Below, in pieces: positions 7,044 to 10,886 of a stretch of 10,886 nt of DNA. The translations under genes were made by a program, and so were the position numbers. The DNA lies in NCBI GenBank assembly GCA_038199755.1, contig JBBPYR010000307.1:1-10886 (forward strand), read 5' to 3'. Positions within the stretch are counted from its first letter, which is position 1. Each line of letters starts with the position of its first letter. This DNA comes from JBBPYR01 sp038199755 (GTDB taxonomy: Bacteria > Chloroflexota > Ktedonobacteria > Ktedonobacterales > Ktedonobacteraceae). The notes below the pieces were generated by a model, which did no database searches, was not told where the DNA came from, and was given only the letters and a program-made list of their open reading frames with translations.

Positions 7044-8927
7044 CTATTTTCTGAGCGGCAGGATCATAGAAAAGATTGCTCCCCGACCTTTGCTGCTCTC
7101 CACCCAAATGCGCCCACCATGCCGCGCCATAATTTCACTTGAGATATATAATCCAATGCCAAGGCCGGGATAGGTTCGTTCCTCTTCCTGATCACTCACT
7201 CGGTAGAATCGCTCAAAAATTTTGTCTTGATGTTCCTTGTCAATGCCAATCCCGAAGTCCTGAATGCTCACGATTGCTTGATTGTGCTCGGTGGTCAAGC
7301 GCACAATAACCTTCTCTGCCAGTGGAGAATATTTGATGGCGTTGGTGAGCAGATTAATCAGCACTTGTGCAATCCGATCTCGATCCCCCATCACCTGGAT
7401 CGGCTGCGCGTCCTCGAGGCAAAGTTGATGTGTCTGTGTCGTTTGCTGAAGATTCTCTACTGTTTCCTCAACCAGGGCATAGAGATCAAAGGCTTCATCG
7501 CGGAAGGTCAACTTGCCTGTTTGCATGCGAGAAATGTTGAGTAGTTCCGTGATGAGGTTCGTGACCCGAGTGAGTTGCCGATCCATTTTGGCAAGATAAA
7601 CACGTGCCGATTCATCTCCCTGTTTGCGCAAATGCCGCTCAAGTATATAGATGAAGCCTTTCAAACTGGTGACTGGTGTTTTGAGCTCGTGACTCGCCAT
7701 ACTAATGAACTCGTCTTTGCGTCGCTCTGTTTGCATACGCTCAGTCACATCATGAATAATGATAATCACCAAAAGCAACTTGCCTTGTTCATTCAAGACT
7801 GGACGTGCCTTGCTGATTGACCAGTGCATGGACTGCGTTGTGGAATTACCTCGGTACCCGATTATGGCCTCGGCCTCCAGCTCTCCTGCCAGCACCCGTC
7901 GATGTGGCAGTTGCGGGAGGGGAAAAGGATGTCCGTGTTCATCACTGATCTCAAACTGCGCCATAATCGCATTTGGGGATGTTTCCAGCATGGCTTGGGC
8001 TGAGGAAAAGCCAGTCAAATGCGCCGCCGCTTCATTGGCGTAGATCATCTGGCTGTCTTGATTGTAGACGATTATCCCGTCTGCAATATTTTCGAAAATC
8101 ACTTCTAGTTGCTGTTTAGACCGTCGTAATTCGTCTTCTAATTGCTTACGCTCGGTAATATCCCGTGCGATTTTGGCGGCACCAATAATCTTTCCCTGCT
8201 TGTCTTTCACCGGTGAGATACTCAATGACACAGCAATAGATGTGCCATCTTTTCTGACACGGACCGTTTCGTAATGCTCGATGCGCTCTCCCGCTCGTAG
8301 CCGCCGAAGGATCATCTCTTCCTCTTGCCGTAACGCAGGAGGAATGATCAGGGTGATAGGTCGGCCAATCGCTTCTTCGGCTGTATAGCCAAAGAGTTTT
8401 GTTGCGGCTGCATTCCAACTGGTGATGACGCTATCCAGCGTTTTACTGACAATAGCATCGTCTGAGGAAGAGACAATCGCTGCCAGAAGGTATTGAGTCT
8501 CTTCTGCCTGCCTGCGCTCTGTGATATCACGAAAGTTGAAGACAATCGTCCCGATGGTCGGATCTGCGAGCAAATTGGTGGCGGTATATTCGATCCATCG
8601 CCAAGACCCATCCTTATGACGAAAGCGTGTCTGATGGGCAGGCAAGCTGATGTTTGGCTGTTCACGGATGCTCTGAAAAAAGGCGATTCCGTCCTCAAGG
8701 TCATCGGGGTGGGTGAGTTCGGCTCCATTGAGTGTCATGTACTCTTCTGGTGTATAGCCAAGGACGCCCTGAATGGAAGGGCTAGCGTAGATGGCCTGAC
8801 CATCTGCACCTGCCAAGATGACTGCGTCGTGGCTGTGGGCAAGTAATGTACTCAGCCATTTCTCGCTTCTCCTGAGTTCGGCTTGACTGGTACCTCGAGT
8901 GTTCGGCTTGTTCGCTGGTGTGGCCAT
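7044..8927 (-). CDS. Soluble sensor histidine kinase with three PAS domains
   Basis: Two-component sensor kinase. Signal binding at PAS domains controls autophosphorylation of a histidine and phosphate transfer to a response regulator. Domains in order: PAS1 about 20-137 ending FRDITER; PAS2 about 143-260 ending ARDITER; PAS3 about 270-397 ending IHDVTER; HisKA with ASHELKTPVTSLKG, phospho-acceptor H413; and HATPase_c with N-box NLLTNAIKYSP (525-535), G1 DFGIGID (557-563), F-box FERFYRV (571-577) and G2 GLGIGL (588-593). All catalytic boxes look intact. There is no transmembrane segment or signal peptide in 627 aa, so the signal is intracellular (redox, haem, flavin or small molecule cannot be told apart). 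The start at 8927 has gagga 9 nt upstream. No receiver domain or response regulator is in the window, so it is an orphan kinase. It may be co-transcribed with the phosphotransferase gene downstream. Confidence 0.95.
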   Translation of the reverse strand: MATPANKPNTRGTSQAELRRSEKWLSTLLAHSHDAVILAGADGQAIYASPSIQGVLGYTPEEYMTLNGAELTHPDDLEDGIAFFQSIREQPNISLPAHQTRFRHKDGSWRWIEYTATNLLADPTIGTIVFNFRDITERRQAEETQYLLAAIVSSSDDAIVSKTLDSVITSWNAAATKLFGYTAEEAIGRPITLIIPPALRQEEEMILRRLRAGERIEHYETVRVRKDGTSIAVSLSISPVKDKQGKIIGAAKIARDITERKQLEDELRRSKQQLEVIFENIADGIIVYNQDSQMIYANEAAAHLTGFSSAQAMLETSPNAIMAQFEISDEHGHPFPLPQLPHRRVLAGELEAEAIIGYRGNSTTQSMHWSISKARPVLNEQGKLLLVIIIIHDVTERMQTERRKDEFISMASHELKTPVTSLKGFIYILERHLRKQGDESARVYLAKMDRQLTRVTNLITELLNISRMQTGKLTFRDEAFDLYALVEETVENLQQTTQTHQLCLEDAQPIQVMGDRDRIAQVLINLLTNAIKYSPLAEKVIVRLTTEHNQAIVSIQDFGIGIDKEHQDKIFERFYRVSDQEEERTYPGLGIGLYISSEIMARHGGRIWVESSKGRGAIFSMILPLRK

Positions 8928-8967
8928 CGTTGTCTATCCTCTATGCTATCGTCTGCTCTCATGCTTT

Positions 8968-8997
8968 ACTATAGCATCCATTCCTCTCTCTCCACAA
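8968..8997 (-). promoter_or_regulatory. Candidate promoter of the histidine kinase gene
   Basis: On the minus strand, TTGTGG (8997-8992, 3 of 6 matches to TTGACA), an 18-bp spacer and TATAGT (8973-8968, 5 of 6) lie 41 nt or more upstream of the ATG. The -10 overlaps one arm of a short inverted repeat, tgctat at 8944-8949 against atagca at 8971-8976. The weak -35 and the repeat would suit a regulated promoter, but this is inference. Confidence 0.4.
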
Positions 8998-9078
8998 CTG
9001 CACGAGACGTTCAGGACAGAGCATCAAAACCAATTCCACTTTTACCAGTCGTCGAACAGTCACCGACCTTTCCAAAAT

Positions 9079-9107
9079 TTGACAAGAAGCGGGGAGTGTA
9101 GTATTAT
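9079..9107 (+). promoter_or_regulatory. Strong promoter of the tandem initiator tRNA genes
   Basis: Perfect -35 TTGACA at 9079-9084, a 17-bp spacer, and -10 TATTAT at 9102-9107 (5 of 6). The expected start, near 9114, is only about 5 nt before the mature tRNA 5' end. Confidence 0.8.
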
Positions 9108-9118
9108 AACTAAGCCGA

Positions 9119-9191
9119 CGCGGGGTGGAGCAGTGGTTAGCTCGTTGGGCTCATAACCCAAAGGCCGGAGGTTCGAATCCTTCCCCCGCTA
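9119..9191 (+). tRNA. Initiator tRNA-fMet (CAU), copy 1
   Basis: A complete 73-nt cloverleaf through the discriminator A73: acceptor CGCGGGG/CCCCGCT, D-stem GAGC/GCTC, anticodon stem TTGGG/CCCAA with loop CTCATAA, T-arm GGAGG-TTCGAAT-CCTTC. Initiator marks: three consecutive G-C pairs (GGG/CCC) next to the anticodon loop, A11-U24 in the D-stem, and an unpaired 1:72 end. The latter is C1-U72 here instead of the E. coli C1-A72. CCA is not encoded (A73 is followed by CTC), so it must be added after 3' trimming. The sequence strongly resembles E. coli tRNA-fMet. Confidence 0.95.
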
Positions 9192-9260
9192 CTCAAGCCA
9201 TTCCCCTTTTTCAAGCAAGGAAAGAGATTGGTGCGGGTGAATAGAAGGCACACAACACGA

Positions 9261-9333
9261 CGCGGGATAGAGCAGTGGTTAGCTCGTCGGGCTCATAACC
9301 CGGAGGTCGCAGGTTCGAGTCCTGTTCCCGCTA
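9261..9333 (+). tRNA. Initiator tRNA-fMet (CAU), copy 2
   Basis: A second initiator tRNA 69 nt after the first, with no promoter or terminator evident between them, so probably on the same transcript. Acceptor CGCGGGA/TCCCGCT, D-stem GAGC/GCTC, anticodon stem TCGGG/CCCGG with loop CTCATAA, T-arm GCAGG-TTCGAGT-CCTGT. It keeps GGG/CCC, A11-U24 and the C1-U72 mismatch. It differs from copy 1 in acceptor pair 7:66 and in the variable loop and T-stem, so the copies are diverged but both appear functional. No encoded CCA. Confidence 0.95.
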
Positions 9334-9348
9334 CTCCTCACTTTTGCG

Positions 9349-9388
9349 AAACGTCTCAAGTAGGTATAAAAGCCGCTTGAGGCGTTTT
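9349..9388 (+). terminator. Intrinsic terminator of the initiator tRNA operon
   Basis: aaacgtctcaag (9349-9360) pairs with cttgaggcgttt (9376-9387) as a 12-bp stem with one G-U and a 15-nt loop. The T-run starts inside the right arm (9385-9388). It lies 15 nt after the second tRNA. Confidence 0.85.
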
Positions 9389-9634
9389 CTTGTTGCATGC
9401 ATTTCCGCTTTTGTAGCAATTTTGTAGTAATGCTACCATCAGTTGCAACCCCAATTTATGAAAACACCTCTTTGTTGTATCCCTTCAAAGCATCTCAACC
9501 GTACTATATGAGGTAGAGGTTCACGAGGGATATTTTGATCAAGGAGATCAGACATTCTTCACGTTCCCGCGAACACGTGCTACACGTTCACAATTGTTGT
9601 TCCTTAGAAGAATTCTCTAAAAGGAGAGGAAGTC
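9389..9634. other. Intergenic region upstream of the GlsB/YeaQ-like gene
   Basis: 246 bp without a supportable gene. It holds a tandem 11-bp repeat, ttttgtagcaa at 9409-9419 directly followed by ttttgtagtaa at 9420-9430; a weak promoter candidate at 9411-9439; a short palindrome tgatc-aagga-gatca at 9536-9550; and a cluster of CACGTTC at 9560-9566 and 9583-9589 with the inverted copy gaac-ac-gtg at 9571-9579. These could be regulator sites for the downstream gene; none is recognised. Confidence 0.4.
9411..9439 (+). promoter_or_regulatory. Weak promoter candidate for the GlsB/YeaQ-like gene
   Basis: TTGTAG (9411-9416), a 17-bp spacer and TACCAT (9434-9439) with a TGC extension just before the -10. 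It overlaps the tandem 11-bp repeat. It would give a leader of about 190 nt, which is long, so another promoter nearer the gene is possible. Confidence 0.25.
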
Positions 9635-9934
9635 ATGACAATAGCAACACTCGTCCTTGCCGCGGCTTTTAGCCCTACTGGTATCATCATTTGGCTTATT
9701 ATTGGTTTGATTGCCGGATTTGTGGCGAGTCGCGTCATGGGTACCGGCGGCTACGGACTGATCGGGGATATCATTATTGGGATCATCGGTGCTTTTCTCG
9801 GTGGTCTGATCGCGAATCTGCTTATACCCGATGCCAATTTTGGTCTTATCGGTAGTATCATCGTTGCCATCATCGGGGCCTGTATTCTGATTGCCGTTTT
9901 ACGCGCAGTTTCGCGTGGTGGTCGTCGTCGCTAA
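9635..9934 (+). CDS. GlsB/YeaQ/YmgE family small membrane protein (Transgly_assoc)
   Basis: Small integral membrane protein of the transglycosylase-associated family (Pfam PF04226), which includes E. coli YeaQ/YmgE and enterococcal GlsB. Members are often linked to stress, but no enzymatic activity is established. Seen: three hydrophobic Gly/Ile-rich segments at about 14-35 (GIIIWLIIGLIAGFVASRVM), 41-63 (GLIGDIIIGIIGAFLGGLI) and 69-92 (FGLIGSIIVAIIGACILIAV), with a basic RGGRRR tail probably in the cytoplasm. At 99 aa it is slightly longer than many members because of a 13-residue N-terminal lead. The start is well supported by AAGGAGAGG at 9621-9629. It sits alone between tRNA transcription units. 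No clear terminator follows before the next promoter at 9971. Confidence 0.9.
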   Translation: MTIATLVLAAAFSPTGIIIWLIIGLIAGFVASRVMGTGGYGLIGDIIIGIIGAFLGGLIANLLIPDANFGLIGSIIVAIIGACILIAVLRAVSRGGRRR

Positions 9935-9970
9935 GGAAGAGATAGAACGCTAAAAAAGCGCAAAGCCTAC

Positions 9971-9999
9971 TTGACAAAGAGCTAGTATGGTGTTATCAT
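9971..9999 (+). promoter_or_regulatory. Strong promoter of the third tRNA gene
   Basis: Perfect -35 TTGACA at 9971-9976, a 17-bp spacer, and -10 TATCAT at 9994-9999 (5 of 6). The predicted start, around 10006, is right at the base of the leader hairpin. Confidence 0.8.
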
Positions 10000-10006
10000 T
10001 CATACC

Positions 10007-10034
10007 CGTGGAGCCGAACATAAGAGGCTCCACG
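10007..10034 (+). other. Perfect leader hairpin directly upstream of the third tRNA
   Basis: cgtggagcc (10007-10015) and ggctccacg (10026-10034) form an uninterrupted 9-bp stem with a 10-nt loop. It ends 3 nt before the tRNA 5' end and begins about at the predicted transcript start. It has no T-run, so it is not a terminator; it would be the 5' leader removed by RNase P. Confidence 0.7.
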
Positions 10035-10037
10035 TGC

Positions 10038-10110
10038 GGTGGCGTAGCTCAGTCGGTAGAGCAAGGGACTCATAAGCCCTGTGTCACAGGTTCGATTCCT
10101 GTCGCCACTA
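10038..10110 (+). tRNA. tRNA with anticodon CAU, probably elongator tRNA-Met
   Basis: A 73-nt cloverleaf through A73: acceptor GGTGGCG/CGCCACT, D-stem GCTC/GAGC (C11-G24, not the initiator A11-U24), anticodon arm AGGGA-CTCATAA-GCCCT, T-arm ACAGG-TTCGATT-CCTGT. The variable region and T-stem resemble the E. coli elongator Met tRNA (GTCACAGGTTCGA). The alternative is tRNA-Ile2, whose CAU anticodon becomes lysidine-modified by TilS; sequence alone does not fully exclude it. Odd: A31-G39 mismatch closing the anticodon loop, and a G1-U72 wobble at the acceptor end. CCA is not encoded. Confidence 0.92.
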
Positions 10111-10131
10111 CTTCCGCTTATGAAGCCAATT

Positions 10132-10178
10132 GAGACATAGTACTTACATCTGTAAAAGTGCTATGTCTCTTTGTTTTT
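10132..10178 (+). terminator. Intrinsic terminator of the third tRNA gene
   Basis: gagacatagtactt (10132-10145) pairs with aagtgctatgtctc (10156-10169) as a 14-bp stem with one G-U and a 10-nt loop, followed by ttt-g-ttttt at 10170-10178. Confidence 0.9.
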
Positions 10179-10420
10179 GGTGTCATCCCTCTGTTTGCAA
10201 CCATCTCCACATAATACTTCTTCTGGTATACCACAGTTGCACCCTTCTTACTATTCAGCTGACTACCTCAACCCTCACTGTTTATGACGCGTTGTTTCGC
10301 GTGTAGCTTAGCGAAGAAACGATGCAATCAGGGTATCTCTATCTGTCGCACTATGTTGGTGCAGAAATTGTGTGATTGAGGTGATACGGTCGATAGAAGT
10401 GATTATAAAGTGTGATAGGA

Positions 10421-10426
10421 GAGGAG
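10421..10426 (+). promoter_or_regulatory. Ribosome binding site of the 41-aa membrane ORF
   Basis: GAGGAG, within the purine-rich run aggagaggagag (10417-10428), lies 6 nt before ATG 10433. It is the main reason for calling the short ORF real. Confidence 0.65.
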
Positions 10427-10432
10427 AGTCAG

Positions 10433-10558
10433 ATGCAAAAGAGTAAGTCATATCGACCTGTACCCCCTGTGGTTTATGTGGTGCTAGTGCTACCATTCAC
10501 ATTATTGTTTCTGTTGTTCTTGATAGTAGTACTGGCAGTAGTCTTCAAGTTGCTATAG
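10433..10558 (+). CDS. Small single-pass membrane protein, 41 aa (hypothetical)
   Basis: I do not recognise it. Seen: an ORF of 41 codons from ATG 10433 to TAG 10556-10558, preceded by a strong ribosome binding site at ideal spacing. The N-terminus MQKSKSYRPVPP is basic and proline-containing. It is followed by one long hydrophobic stretch (about residues 13-38, rich in Val, Leu and Phe) and a short KLL end, which predicts one membrane helix with the N-terminus in the cytoplasm. It is shorter than common gene-finder limits. Its last 14 nt overlap the 3' end of the convergent Pro/Gln-rich gene. It could be a regulatory or stress small membrane protein, or a type I-toxin-like peptide, but there is no antitoxin RNA evidence. 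Without homologues the call is moderate. Confidence 0.55.
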   Translation: MQKSKSYRPVPPVVYVVLVLPFTLLFLLFLIVVLAVVFKLL

Positions 10559-10883
10559 AGTGTCTTCGCGAAGCAAATTCAGCGCGTGGGATGAATAGGA
10601 AATAGAGGGCACGAATAAAGAAGCCATGTCCTGCCTGTGGCGTATTGACATTGACTACCGTATTGACCATTGGTGGAAAGTAGGGTTGTTGTGGTGGATA
10701 AGGGTAAGGGTAAGCTTGTTGCTGATATCCTTGTGGCGGTTGCGGTGGTGGGAACGGTTGCGGTGGTGGTCCTTGCCAGGGTTGCTTTGGCATAGGAGGA
10801 GGCTGATTGAAAGGCGAGCTTTGTGGCTGCCATGTGCCTTCTGGCGGTTGTTGTCTCTGAGGCTGATACGGGTCTTGATTCAT
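10545..10883 (-). CDS. Pro/Gln/Tyr-rich protein, possibly truncated (5' end uncertain)
   Basis: I do not recognise a named family. Seen: residues 1-72 are a low-complexity Pro/Gln/Tyr-rich segment (MNQDPYQPQRQQPPEG..., PQPFPPPQPPQGYQQQ); then NTVVNVNTPQ; then a short hydrophobic beginning GFFIRALYFLFI (88-98); then an abrupt change to the polar tail PRAEFASRRHSIAT, ending at 112. Proteins of this layout normally carry a C-terminal membrane domain starting just like GFFIRALYFLFI (YccF-like, from memory), so the domain appears cut off after its first helix residues. No other minus-strand frame continues it, so a simple one-base frameshift is not seen. Only three bases lie upstream of ATG 10883, so the ribosome binding site is outside the window and the start may be further upstream. 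Its 3' end overlaps the small membrane ORF. Confidence 0.55.
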   Translation of the reverse strand: MNQDPYQPQRQQPPEGTWQPQSSPFNQPPPMPKQPWQGPPPQPFPPPQPPQGYQQQAYPYPYPPQQPYFPPMVNTVVNVNTPQAGHGFFIRALYFLFIPRAEFASRRHSIAT

Positions 10884-10886
10884 ACT

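Larger units (their letters stand above)
10111..10432. other. 322-bp stretch without a recognised gene
   Basis: Apart from the tRNA terminator at its left end, I see no credible gene. It contains an imperfect hairpin, cgttgtttcgc (10290-10300) against gcgaagaaacg (10311-10321), two mismatches, 10-nt loop, and no T-run. A short minus-strand frame reaching into it (10308-10496) lacks a ribosome binding site. No good promoter hexamers are evident ahead of the small ORF at 10433. Confidence 0.5.

Noticed and set aside
7227..8846. Plus-strand frames of 80-117 codons inside the kinase region
   Set aside because: Antisense to a well-supported histidine kinase, and the translations look random.
9948..9960. 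Small hairpin cgct-aaaaa-agcg after the GlsB-like gene as a terminator
   Set aside because: Only four base pairs and no T-run follows.
9119..10110. Repeated tRNA-like sequences as a CRISPR array or mobile-element repeats
   Set aside because: All three units fold as full cloverleaves with promoters and terminators, and spacing is irregular.
10308..10496. Minus-strand 62-codon frame
   Set aside because: No ribosome binding site and no resemblance to any family; it overlaps the better-supported 41-aa ORF.

Overview
This 10.9-kb window is an ordinary-looking bacterial chromosomal segment. It holds eight protein-coding genes or fragments, one small unlisted membrane ORF, and three tRNA genes with CAU anticodons. 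A cytosolic multi-PAS kinase, a Uma2-family gene, a soluble P450, a short GlsB/YeaQ-type membrane protein, a Pro/Gln/Tyr-rich protein and tRNA genes without encoded CCA together suggest a soil-type bacterium. Chloroflexota of the Ktedonobacteria kind is my best guess, from general resemblance only. No phage, transposase, integrase or CRISPR signal is visible.

Left part, plus strand (1-4170): a cytochrome P450 whose start may lie outside the window; an inverted repeat in the gap; a Uma2-family protein; trmD, 24 nt behind it and probably co-transcribed; then an M16 zinc protease under its own strong sigma70-like promoter, which overlaps the trmD stop. A near-perfect 19-bp hairpin with a T-run ends the block and touches the stop codon of the convergent gene.

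Middle part, minus strand (4169-8997): a soluble histidine kinase with three PAS domains and no response regulator, followed 139 nt downstream by a 911-residue PEP-synthase-like phosphotransferase. The latter has an ATP-grasp half and a C-terminal phosphohistidine domain but no PEP-binding barrel, an architecture closest to rifampicin phosphotransferase.

Right part (9079-10886): two tandem initiator tRNA-Met genes, a terminator, a GlsB/YeaQ-like membrane protein, then a third tRNA with anticodon CAU (elongator Met more likely than Ile2) with its own promoter, a leader hairpin and a terminator. After a 322-bp gap comes a 41-aa single-helix membrane ORF with a strong ribosome binding site. It converges on, and overlaps by 14 nt, a Pro/Gln-rich protein that looks cut short.

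I do not see a clear new defence or biosynthetic system. The observations most worth checking are residue-level: a Glu where TrmD normally has its catalytic Asp, an M16 protease lacking the C-terminal Arg/Tyr pair, C1-U72 ends in two initiator tRNAs, a leader hairpin abutting a tRNA, and the unlisted small membrane ORF.
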